From contig CM069873.1 of NCBI GenBank assembly GCA_036172665.1, positions 45,106,001 through 45,170,000 on the forward strand: DNA of 64,000 nucleotides, read 5' to 3'. Each line of letters opens with the position of its first letter. Within the stretch, counting starts at the first letter, position 1. The stretch is from Prosopocoilus inquinatus (taxonomy: Eukaryota; Arthropoda; Insecta; Coleoptera; Lucanidae). A program made the position numbers and the translations under genes. The notes under the pieces were generated by a model. It was not told where the DNA came from and made no database searches. It worked only from the letters and a program-made list of their open reading frames with translations. Positions 23,046 through 33,464 of the stretch are shown here, one piece after another.

Positions 23046-24545
23046 AGTCACTGTTTTACCTATACAAATAAACATTTGTTTCCATGGCCAACCATATTAA
23101 CAATTTCAATTAAAAACTGCCGAATATCCGTTATTTTTTTAAATAAACATATCGAATGATACATTGCTGGAAAGGTAAAAAAATGCCATTTTTTTGGAAT
23201 CATGGCCTACTAGGGTTTCCATTAAAAAAACCGAACTTTATGTCATAACTCGAAAATAGGAATTTATATGGAAAATTTAGTTGTATTGGTTAATTAAGAA
23301 CATAATTCAGTACAACTTTTGCCTTTACAACTTTTCTCTAAAATCAAGAATAACCGAGCTATTTGCATTTAACGAAATTATAGAAAATCAGTTTTTTCGA
23401 AATATCTAACCAGCCATAAACTTTAAATAAGAAACAAAAACTATATTAAACTGACTACCTAAAACTACAAATCTTTCCTCATTTAACCGTCTCTCTAAAC
23501 TCTGCTAGTTTCCAAGATCCCCGTGCTAAACATTGAAAAAAACTCACCCTGTACATTAAAATAATTAAATGGTTAAAACCGGTTAAAACTTACCATGGAG
23601 CTAGCGCGGTTGTTAATTCATTTCAAATACTGCGCCATCTGTTCGAAAAGAATGGAATTTAAAATTTTATTTATTAAATAACTGGTTTTCTAACAATTTT
23701 TTTTACTTTTCTGACTTTACTAACTTAAACTATAACATAAATGACATGTCTGTAAAGAGAGGTTTTTTCATATTTTTCAAAGTAACATTGAATATTTAGT
23801 TTCAAATATAGTGTTCGATATAAATATTATTTATACAAAAACATAAAGTAAATTGTCGATTCTAAGTCTTTAGCGCCATAAATAAAGGGTTCAGCAATGC
23901 GTATGTCAAATTTCAAAAGAATAGGTTCATTTTTCACAGAAATATTTAATTTCTGCCCACTATTGACTTCGCAATACTCTGGTATATGTCGCGCTCCCCC
24001 TTAAGGCTCCACTGGAGTACTATCTGAGTGCAAGTAAAATAGTACATTCGTAGAATCCGTTTTACAGGCGTATTTTTACATTTGAAAAAATGCTCGCAAT
24101 CTAGAAGTATTCGGCTTTGTAAACTACAGTGCGGTGACATTTTCTTTTTTTCAAAATTCAATTAGATTTTTTTATTTTAATTAATTTGTGTAAAATTAAG
24201 ATTCCGTTTTTCTCGGTAACGAAATAAAATCATTCAATCATATTTATGTCAAAATGTAGGGAAGCTCAGTATCTAATGCGGAGACATTTTCTTTTTAAGT
24301 AAAAGTTAAAAAATTATTGTTATTTTGGTAATTAAAAGGTCTGGTAACACTCCGAGAAAACGACTAAGTTAGGCAACTTTGTGTACAGCATATTGATGAT
24401 TTACGACTGGTACCGCAGCAGGTAGTACAGGCTTGCTTCAGGCCTCCAATGTAAATAATTTAGTTCAAGACACGCTTTTTGCCAGGTTCTGTGGAAGCTA
24501 TTACGTATTGAGGTTCGCTAATAACTGTTGATTTAATGTTTTCAA
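23046..24545. other. Gene-free stretch
   Basis: No recognisable coding sequence. A 71-codon minus-strand frame at 23946-24161 has no domain. Confidence 0.4.
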
Positions 24546-25110
24546 TATCGAATATCGATAACTAAAAAATATCGAAATATCGACTTTTATCCGTATATCG
24601 ATATTTATTGATATGTCGATTTTTGATCGACATACCGATGTTATCGATTTAATAATATAGTATTGATATTATCGATTATTATTTAAGAAAATATATAATC
24701 ATTATCGATCGGACAAGACCATTTTCACACATTTGGTCTAGTATTAAAAACATAATTGACTGGACTACAAATTAATTGAAATATTTTAAATTTTTTTTAT
24801 ATCGTGACCGTGAGTCGTAATCACGTTCCATATACGAAATTTGTAATTTAATAAAATTCATGTTTTATAGATTTAGTCCAACGAAATAATATAAAATATG
24901 ATTGAGTATTAATATTCAATTAAATTATCCATAATATCGATATAATAATATCGATATATCCGACTTATATCGATATTATCGATATAGCGATACCACCAAT
25001 AATCTATAAATCCGGCATATATCGATATTGCCGATATCGATAATATCGATATCTTAAATTGAAATATCGTAATTCGATAAGTATCGATATTATCGATAAT
25101 ATTAGTATAT
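24546..25110. repeat. Degenerate ATCGAT-rich repeat with about eleven TATCGATA palindromes
   Basis: By eye TATCGATA occurs about eleven times, in two clusters near 24550-24605 and 24935-25100, amid further near matches such as ATTATCGATT and CCGATATCG. There is no fixed period. In Drosophila the octamer is the DRE bound by DREF and overlaps BEAF-32 sites; whether that holds here is unknown. The block abuts the hAT insertion and the end of the Mutator/YqaJ gene, so it may be terminal sequence of that element. Confidence 0.75.
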
Positions 25111-25127
25111 CAATAAATACTCATAAG

Positions 25128-27374
25128 TAGAGAGCGGATTTATATGCGAGTAATTTTGATGAAATATGCGCATATATATGCACTAAAAAATGATGAAATA
25201 TGCACATATATATGCACTAAAAATGGCGAAATGTGCAAGATAGGCCGAACACTTCAAATAATGCAATAACTGGTCTACTGTGTTTTATGGGCATTCTTAT
25301 TCAAATAATAAACATTATATTTTATACAATTTATTTACATTTATTTGTAAACGCTTATATGAAGGAAGTATGTATATTATGTATGTACATTATTAAGTAA
25401 ATATTATAACGACTAAAAAAATCTTCGATTATAATTTACAACAATGTGTTTTTCCAAGTTCTCTACCAGGAAATTTTGCCTTTTATCTGACAAAATATTT
25501 TTATAAATTGAAAAACTCCTTTCAACATCCACGGAGGTAATTGAGGCATATTTAAAGTGACTCAGCTGAAAATTCTACACTTAAGTCAATTTCAAAGTTT
25601 CCATTCAAAATTTCGTAAATTTCCTCAAGGGTTTTGAAGCCGCTATTTTTATCTAAAACGGATAAACATTTTTTATTTACTGAACTGCCGATTTTACCTG
25701 GAACTTTTGAAATATTCTCTTTAAACTCTAACAATTTTAACGGATTCTATTACATTTTCGGTTTTTCTAAATTGTTTATAGTTTGTATTACAAAACTGTA
25801 ATGCATTTTGATGAAGTTCAGTTGATTTGCCAATGAAGTTTTTGTTACAATATTTTGTGCCTTTGCAATAGCAGCACTATCTTGGGCATTAAACTCTACA
25901 ACCAATTCCTTAATTGCTACAAAATGTTCAGCATAAAACATTGCCGCTTCCAACCAAGTTCCCCACCTAGTCAACACTGGTTCGGGAGGTAAAGGTACAT
26001 TCGGCAATTTTTCCTTGTACAACTGAACTCGTAGGGGACTTTTGACAAATATTTTTTTAATGGTACTAATTAGTAGATTTACATCAGAAAATTCACATCT
26101 AATATGTTCAGCTACTCTGTTACATCCATGAGCTAAACAACTCACGTGAACTAAATTTTTATAAATTGTTTTAAATTGCTGCCCGGCTTTAACCATGTAA
26201 CAGGCAGCATCTGATACCATAAGTAAAATTTTTTCAGTAGGTGCATTAGGTGAGAAAAATTTCATAAAACATTCATTAACAGATCTTAAAATACTTAAAT
26301 GATTAGTTTTGTCTAACTGTGTACAGGCTATTAAATAAGATTCAATAGGTTTATCTTCCCGCAAAGACCCTATTAACAAATTTACAATGTAACGCCCACA
26401 AGAATCAGTAGTTTCATCCACAATAAAATAAATATATTGATTTTCTACGATTTTCTTGACTTCTTTTAGAGTATCGTTGTAGATGCGAGGCACGTAATAT
26501 TTTCTTAACATACTTTCATCGGGAACATTTTTCTTGGTATATTTTTCCAAAAAACTTTTAAAAATAGAATTTTGCAGTTTTTTCAAAGGTATGTTTGCAC
26601 AAATCGTCGCCTCGCATAAATCAGCATTAAATTCTTGTTGTTCATTAGATGAAGTCATCAACGACGATCCACTGTCTAAGGGTAATTGAAATGTTTTCGA
26701 TTCATTCATCTTCTTGCATTTTGACTTGTGAAGTTCTGTCCCGACATGTTGTGTGACCGAAAATTTTCGTTGGGTTGGTATCTACAACAAGAACTTGAAT
26801 TTTTTTAAACTGTCTGAACTTTCAATATTCAAAAACCAAGCAAATATTTACCTAAGGAGGAAGAAAACAAACTTAAAACTTACCATTTTACTACAGGCTT
26901 TACAGAATACGCTTCCATTGGTGTAAGCAAGCTCGGGATAGCTTCTGATCCAGGAATTAACCAGGCTCGAATTGTCTTTCGGCATATTGCACTTCTCACA
27001 AACAAAAATACTTTTACGGAAGAACTAAACGTTCCCAGCAATAACCGACTAATAATCCGTGAAGAAGTGATGAAACAATATTGCAAACATAAACGCCCCA
27101 CCGCATCGTTAAGAAAGTACTTGGAAATCCTTAATTCACTACTTGGAAAATTCTGCCTGCTTAAGCCCAAGAAGGGTGCAAACTAGAGCCTAATTAATGC
27201 AACAACATGTTCTGACGAATTAAGAATTCAGGAAAAAATTTACTCACTTCGACACAAATTCTTTCAAATATGCATATATATGCACGTTTTTAAGAAATAT
27301 GCGAAAATTGAACAAAATGCTCAAATATGCAAAATATGCATGCAATATGCATTTAGCATAGAATCCGCTCTTTA
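25128..27374. mobile_element. hAT transposon, CGGBP1-like type, 2247 bp, complete ends
   Basis: Perfect 8-bp target duplications CTCATAAG lie at 25120-25127 and 27375-27382. The terminal repeats are TAGAGAGCGGATTTATATGC at the left and, in reverse complement, TAAAGAGCGGATTCTATGC at the right. Both subterminal regions are crowded with AAATATGC and ATATATGCAC motifs, the sort of repeats hAT transposases bind. It encodes one two-exon transposase on the minus strand, now broken. The element landed exactly at the 3' end of the Mutator/YqaJ gene. Confidence 0.95.
25430..26985 (-). pseudogene. hAT transposase, CGGBP1-like, with split BED-type finger
   Basis: The N-terminal exon starts at ATG 26985 (MPKDNSSLVN...) and supplies VFCKACSKM. 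A donor GTAAGT follows at 26883 and an acceptor TTGTTGTAG ends at 26783. Exon 2 continues IPTQRKFSVTQHVGTELHKS, giving a C-x2-C ... H-x5-H zinc finger after splicing across a 101-base intron. The RNase H-like core has YFIVDETTD (first Asp), MVSDAACYM, VSCLAHGCNRV (the Cys-x2-His motif) and LTRWGTWLEAA (the Arg-Trp motif). Two adjacent stops (TAA TAG) lie at 25745-25750, after which the frame continues. A frameshift near 25560 leads to the dimerisation region with YASITSVDVERSFSIYKN, which holds the conserved Glu. Order and motifs are complete, but the stops and shift make this copy inactive. Confidence 0.88.
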
Positions 27375-27610
27375 CTCATAAGTCTTTTCGTAACAGAGTT
27401 CTAATCGTTCGGTTCCTTTTCAACCGCGGATCTATTATTTCTGGTAACAAAGCTTTCATATAAAATTTTTCTAAAATACCCACCATTTCTGAATTCCAGA
27501 AATTATCGTTTTTTTCAATAATATCACATACTAAATCTTTCCCCGTGTATACAACGAAATAGCAAAAATGTCTATTAGTAATATGTAGTTGACCTTGAAC
27601 TTGAAACATA

Positions 27611-29408
27611 CAGGGTGAGTCTGAAATAGACCGACAAATTAAAACCACTAATAGAATTGATGTCACAGATTATGGGAAAAATATTTAAAAAAATATTGTG
27701 GGAAATTGAAATATGATTTAAAATTTACCCCGAATGCACGTTCCGTTCACTTGCTGCAGAGTAAAGCGATACGTTTCATAAAAAAGGTTATAAATCTGTA
27801 TCATAAACTTTTATGGTTTATTGGTATTACGTAACTATTCGAACCCGCGCAGCGCAACCTTGACACGATTCGAATTCCTGAATGATACATGAACAGCTGT
27901 TATTGCAAAGCTAGGCCTTTATTTTAATTGTACGAAATGTTTTAAATTATTACTATTGAACGACAGCAAAAAAAACTATTAAAAATTAAATTAAAACAAT
28001 TATTTGTTTTACTTGTCAAAGAAGAAGTTCAAAATGCAATCCAGTATTGTCGATGCAAGCTGTAGCCCTTCTCCTCATATTTTCTTGGACACGTGCGAAA
28101 ACATTCGGAGTGTTGCGTATTATTGTAGCTGCATCGTCGATACGTTGAATTAATTCTTGCCGCGTATTTAAAGGAGTGGAATACACAAGTTGTTTCATCC
28201 ACCCCCACAAAAAGAAATCACGAGGATTTAAGTCCGGGGACCGCGGAGGCCAAAGCACGGGCCCATATCGCCCAATCCAGCGATTGTGTGTCTAGCCAGT
28301 CTCTGACAACACGAGCAGCATGAGGAGGTGCTCCGTCATGCAGGTACCACATATCACGTAGGATTGCTAATGGAACATTTTCTAACAAAAGGTCCAAATT
28401 GTTTGTTAAAAAGTCTAAATAGTTTATGGCATTTACGTGTTGCGGTAAGATGTGCGGTCCTGTCAAATATTTGTCAATTATTCCGGCACACACGTTCACT
28501 TAAAATTGTTGTTGGTGCCGCATTTCCACGAAAGCATGTGGATTTTCATCGCTCCACAAGTGCGTATTGTGTGCATTCCGAACACCGTCACGAATAAATT
28601 GGGCTTCATCGGTGAAAAGCACGACACTTAAAAATCTATTATTTTCTCGCAGTTTATTAAGTAACCAGCGACAGTACACAACGCGACGCTCTCCGTCACC
28701 TGGATATAATGCTTGTACTTTTTGTACCCGATAAGGATGTAAACTTTGCTCGTGAAAAGTCCTGATTACCGTAGATTGCGAAACACCAACTCTATGTGCC
28801 ACTCTTCGGGTGCTAATGCTCGGCTCTTCGGCCACGATATCTAAAATATCTCTTTGTGCCTCCAATATTTCCAGAGGTCTCTCGCGGCCCCGACCTCCTG
28901 CAGGACGATAAGACCCAAAATCCCGCAAATGTTGTACCACGGCAGTAAAAGTACTGTGATGCGGCACTCGACGCAATGGAAACCTTTCGATCCACAAACA
29001 GCGCGCGTGATGTGCATTTCCTAAAGATTCACCATACAACAGAACGATGTCTGTTTTTTCCGCTGTTGAAAAATCTGCCATTGTATGTGCACTTTTAGAA
29101 AAATGCCGAGTAGACTGATGAAACACTTTGCGCTTGCAATTTCACGGTCGCACTAAACCACCGCGTTCTGGGAAGGGCATTACCACGTTCTCATAAAGTA
29201 ATAAAACTTTATTAGACATCTGCAGCTGTGTGTACAATAAATTCCCATTTTCATATACCAGTGCAGTGTTGTGTTTTTGGGTACGATTTTTGATTAATTA
29301 TATCTCGGAAATCGTTATAGGAATTTTTTTAAAAATATTTCTCACATAACCTGTGACGCCGACCCTATTAGTGGTTTAAATTTGTCGGTTCTTTTCAGAC
29401 TCACCCTG
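27611..29408. mobile_element. mariner-type element (DUF4817 family), 1798 bp, inserted in the YqaJ domain
   Basis: The ends are flanked by TA (27609-27610 and 29409-29410). The left terminus is CAGGGTGAGTCTGAAATAGA and the right, in reverse complement, CAGGGTGAGTCTGAAAAGAA, with similarity running on for about 70 bases (CCGACAAATT, AACCACTAATAG, GTCACAG). It encodes a minus-strand transposase. Coding sequence of the Mutator/YqaJ gene lies on both sides, so it inserted after that element. Confidence 0.95.
28016..29126 (-). pseudogene. mariner transposase, DUF4817 plus DD34D catalytic domain
   Basis: The likely start is MADFSTAEKTDIV at about 29081, with an in-frame upstream Met at 29126. The N-terminal part has the DUF4817 helix-turn-helix (LYGESLGNAHHARCLWIERF, RRVPHHSTF), then a second helix-turn-helix with RRVAHRVGVSQSTVIRT. 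The catalytic core has LFTDEAQF (first Asp), WYLHDGAPPHAA (second Asp) and WPPRSPDLNPRDFFLWG (third Asp). After allowing for a one-base shift near 28275, 34 residues separate the second and third Asp, the mariner-type spacing. One stop lies at 28500, after HQQQF. With one stop and one shift, the copy is recently dead. Confidence 0.9.
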
Positions 29409-31699
29409 TATAGTTATGATTAGATTTTAATTTAATTTTATCCTCTAAATCAATAGTCAAAAATGTTATTATTTTTGCCTCGATTGCTTCTGAAATAGTC
29501 ATATTTCGCGCTGAGTACGGGCATTTTACTTCCATTGTCACCTACTAGTCCATCCGGGGACGCCGCCAAAAATTTTTTATGATTATCCACAAACAAACCA
29601 CATTTTGAGACCGATAAATTAAACTTAACTTTAAATGTCTCTATAGCCTCTGATTCATTATTAATTCCATATTGCAACGGTTTTGGGTAATTTCCAGTTT
29701 GTCCACATGTTTGCGAATACAAAATGACTTTTACTGTATTACTTGTGTTTGTCGATGATCTCATATTACAAATTTTTCCAAAATTACTTGCTGTCAACCT
29801 AGTAGATTTCTCCTTAAACCACTCAGGATTTGTATGTTGCCCTAACGTATTTTTTTGAATAATATCTGCATCGCAATTGTAAAGAACATTTAAAAAAATA
29901 TTCTTTGCTTTGTCATATTCTTCTGCTATCATGTCTGGCAAATCTTGTTCCCAATTATCAGCACCATAATCTGAGTCTCTACCACAGAAGTAATACATTT
30001 TTCTTCTAATTGCCGGTTTATTTCTGAGTTTCAATCGTTTTTCTAAGTACTTTGTAGAAAATTCCCCAATACTACCATTATTACCACTTTTTATAGTTTC
30101 TGTTATAAATGTACCCTCTTTTTGGTAATCTATTACTGCCGCATAACATCTTCCTTCATATGAACCTCTCAAACTGTAATTAATTCTTTTTCCTCCCACG
30201 TATTTATTAACAAGGGAATTAAAATTCTCTGCGGAGTTGGTATCAACATCATTCAATAAACTGGATGACAATGCCGCAACACGATTTAAATGTTTAATAA
30301 AAATTATGTACAGCGGGCTATTACAAAATTCATTCCACACAATCGGATTGTCTTCACCAGCTTTTTTGCAAAAATATTTTTCACACTTTGAATGATCATT
30401 AAAAATGTGACGCGGTCCATTTAGAATATCATTTTTTAAATTTTGGATTCGATTTTGTATTGGCAAATCCTGTTTTTTTCGATACTTTATGGTACTTGTT
30501 ATAGCTGTTCGAAATTTCATTATATTGTTACCTATAAATTGTCTTAAAAATATATTTTGTCCGGTCGTTTTTGAAATAACCCTTAATTTATTGCAGTAGT
30601 TTCGTAAAACATGATTACGACATTCTATTTTTTCAATAAAAATATTAGGACCGTAGGGTTTACAATCACGAATTTTTCTGTATACGCTACTATCACCATC
30701 ACCTATAATTTTACTATACATTAAATTATGCATTGCAATTGATGACTGAAATCCCTCCAACACAATTTGACTTTCCATTGAAGTTGAAGTTTTGGTCCAA
30801 TTTTTAAAACATATGTGTTGCTTATTTTCTTTACTTACCTTATTTCTTTGACAAATTGAACAAAGTTTATTCTTAACACCGATGTAAAGAATTTTCTTAG
30901 TTCTTGCGCCAATTATACAGCCAACCCCAGAAAGTGCATTATAATTGGTTTTATATGACCTTTTACTCCAGACTCCATCCACTATTACTGAGATTACGGG
31001 TATACCATTTATCACTTCTCCCGCTTCCACAGCTAAATCATATTCTTCTTTACCTGTCGCAATCATTCCTTGCATTGCTAATTCTTTCGTTTTATATATA
31101 ATTTGATTTTGATTATCTATATAAGTTTTCTCCGACATCATGGGGATATCTAAACCCGCACAAAAATCTTTTAATTGAGAATATCCCATTCCAGATCCGA
31201 TCGTACCGCACACAGCCGTGTCAGGAGTCAATAAAGCAGCCGCTTTATTGACTCCTACACCAAGATCGTTATTGTCGGTGTTAAAAGATCCCGCTTTTCC
31301 ACACATTTATAGTAAAACTTACTTTTAAATCCAAATCGCTTTTCATTGACAATTTCCACATTATATAAAGAACAACCAAAACCATCATGTTGAATCGATT
31401 TTAGTTCCGAAAATAGATGGGCGATATCTACAATTCGGCGACCACTTACATGATGTTGGGATTTAGCAAATGAACAATCCATTTCGACAGACAAATCTGA
31501 AGAAGATGAATTGTATTGGAGATTATCTGTTGTATTGTTTGCACTACAATTTGAATCATGTGTTTTACAATTTACCGAGCTTTTTCTTTTTTTCCACATT
31601 TTTTTTGCAATTTGTTTTCTGCTTTTACGTTTGTGAGTAACAGTTAAATGAGTGTTTGTACGTTTCATTTTTAAATTTATCTACTAATACGCAAAAAAC

Positions 31700-32160
31700 A
31701 AGAAAAAAGTTAAAGATAGAAGTCAAAAAATACTCACTCAGATTTTTTAACAAAAGCACAACCACACAAGACACAATGCTCAAGTAATAATAACACTATG
31801 GGACTAGAAAATAAAATTAGATATAATGTCCCGAATTCAATACAAAGTACGAAAACGTAAAAAAATATGTCAAGATCAGAAATACTCAAAATATACTTGT
31901 ACGTTTAAATTGAAAACAACCTAACAAAACTAGAACTAAAACTCCTAAATTCTAAATAACTTAACAAAACGCCTAAAATTGAGACGTGTAGTCCAAAAAG
32001 ACAACCTAGCAAAACTAGAACTACACTTAAACTTAAAAAGTAAATAAAGTAAAAAATACTCACTCAGAATTTTTTACAAAAGCACAACCACACAAGACAC
32101 AATGCTCAAGTAGTAATAACACTATGGCACTAGAAAAATACCCTGCCACTGTTTGAATAC
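31700..32160. promoter_or_regulatory. Upstream region of the Mutator/YqaJ gene with a 320-bp-spaced direct repeat
   Basis: A segment containing GCACAACCACACAAGACACA and ATGCTCAAGTA occurs at about 31754-31790 and again at 32078-32114. ACTCACTCAGA precedes and ATAACACTATGG follows in each copy, and AAAACTAGAACTA is also repeated between them. The block lies directly upstream of the first Met of the minus-strand gene. A regulatory role is inferred from position only. Confidence 0.5.
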
Positions 32161-32269
32161 AGTCACAAAAGTAAAGGAGTGTTATTTCTAGACTGCATAT
32201 TTATATGGTTTGAAGTGCCCTCCCTCCTTTTTGAAACTATCGAATCAATTATAATTAAGATATAGATTA

Positions 32270-32480
32270 GGAGGGGTTGTTTTGTCGATTATGGATTATG
32301 GGATTCTCAATTACGTTCTTGCTAATCTGAACCTACTTGTTTGTTGATTACTTGTTATTGTTACTTATTTTCTTGGTTTTATTTAGAAATCTTTCTGTGA
32401 AAAATAAGTATTAAGTTGTTTTGTTGATTATGAGGATTATCAATTCCGTTCTTGCTAATCTGAATCTACTTACTTCGGTA
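32270..32480. repeat. Imperfect direct duplication, about 140 bp apart
   Basis: GTTCTTGCTAATCTGAACCT near 32313 and GTTCTTGCTAATCTGAATCT near 32448 are each preceded by a version of TTTGTCGATTATGGATTATG or TTTGTTGATTATGAGGATTA. This lies near the presumed 5' end of the Mutator/YqaJ element and may be its terminal or subterminal repeat. Confidence 0.6.
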
Positions 32481-32558
32481 CAACGAAATCTAAACATACA
32501 GCTAGACCACATATATATATATATACCAGAAACAATAATTTTTACTGTTTTATTCTTT

Positions 32559-33452
32559 TTAGAAAAATTTTGTGCAAATCGTTTTTGATTGCAGTGAGAA
32601 CCTCGAGCAGCCTCTGGACAGCTGTTTCAGCCCTGCTTGGGGCTTCTTCAGCAGAAACGTAGCTCGACATTCCCACTGCAGACCAAAAACGATTTGCCCA
32701 ATTTATTCGCAAATGCGATGTAAGAATGATGAACATATAAAATAACGACATCTTACTATCGCTTATTGACCTAACATTGCAGTAGGATAGACAAATTGAA
32801 GCGGGATTTGCTCCTAATGAGTCCCCCATGCAAGGCGGCCATGCTTGCTGTCAAAGCATAATGAAAGGTTTTAGAAAAATTTTGTGCAAATCGTTTGATT
32901 GCAGTGAGAACCTCGAGCAGCCTCTGGACAGCTGTTTCAGCCCTGCTTGGGGCTTCTTCAGCAGAAACGTAGCTCGACATTCCCACTGCAGACCAAAAAC
33001 GTTTCTGCTGAAGAAGCCCCAAGCAGGGCTGAAACAGCTGTCCAGAGGCTGCATTAGGAGCAAATCCCGCTTCAATTTGTCTATCCTACTGCAATGTTAG
33101 GTCAAAAAGCGATAGTAAGATGTCGCTATTTTATATGTTCATCATTCTTACATCGCATTTGCGAATAAATTGGGCAAGTCGGTTTTGGTCTGCAGTGGGA
33201 ATGTCGAGCTACGTTTCTGCTGAAGAAGCCCCAAGCAGGGCTGAAACAGCTGTCCAGAGGCTGCTCGAGGTTCTCACTGCAATCAAAAACGATTTGCACA
33301 AAATTTTTCTAAAACCTTTCATTATGCTTTGACAGCAAGCATGGCCGCCTTGCATGGGGGACTCATTAGGAGCAAATCCCGCTTCAATTTGTCTATCCTA
33401 CTGCAATGTTAGGTCAAAAAGCGATAGTAAGATGTCGCTATTTTATATGTTC
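32559..33452. mobile_element. Large foldback element flanked by 12-bp direct repeats
   Basis: One unit (GCAGTGAGAACCTCGAGCAG ... CAGCTGTTTCAGCCCTGCTT ... GCAAATGCGATGTAAGAATG ... CATGCAAGGCGGCCATGCTT) is present once in full and once in part on the left in one orientation, then in part and in full on the right in the opposite orientation, meeting at about 33000/33001. The whole is bordered by GTTTTATTCTTT at 32547-32558 and 33453-33464. Several 70-95 codon frames run through it on both strands but are products of the palindrome. Relatives occur at 17380-17850 and 22640-23045. Confidence 0.85.
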
Positions 33453-33464
33453 GTTTTATTCTTT

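Larger units (their letters stand above)
27376..31668 (-). pseudogene. Mutator-like transposase fused to YqaJ/lambda-exonuclease-type nuclease
   Basis: The first part starts at 31668 (MKRTNTHLTVTHKRKSRKQ), a basic leader, then GRRIVDIAHLFSELKSIQ and FGFKSKFYYKC. A one-base shift near 31300 leads into the 618-codon frame 31306-29450 beginning MCGKAGSF. This contains the Mutator-type DDE-like core (VISVIVDGVWSKRSY, a CSICQRNK zinc-binding site, KIIGDGDSSVYRK, IECRNHVLRNYC) and then a YqaJ start: TRLTASNFGKIC, YGINNESEAIETF and AASPDGLVGDNG. After a further one-base shift near 29540 the motif EVKCPYSARNM follows, the Glu-x-Lys of the PD-(D/E)xK nuclease. The mariner interrupts at 29408-27611. 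The remainder (CMFQVQGQLHITNRHFCYFV) runs to a stop inside the hAT target duplication. I recognise both domain families; the host role of the fusion is unknown. Confidence 0.82.

Noticed and set aside
26880..27170. 96-codon minus-strand frame as a gene
   Set aside because: It is an out-of-frame reading that overlaps exon 1 of the hAT transposase; the true frame is shown by the BED-type cysteines and the splice donor.
25250..27340. Repeated AAATATGC and ATATATGCAC motifs as a CRISPR-like or satellite array
   Set aside because: They are confined to the subterminal parts of one hAT element and irregularly spaced, as expected of transposase-binding repeats.
32542..33332. Several 70-95 codon frames on both strands
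   Set aside because: They repeat the same sequence in both orientations because the DNA is a palindrome; no domain and no independent support.
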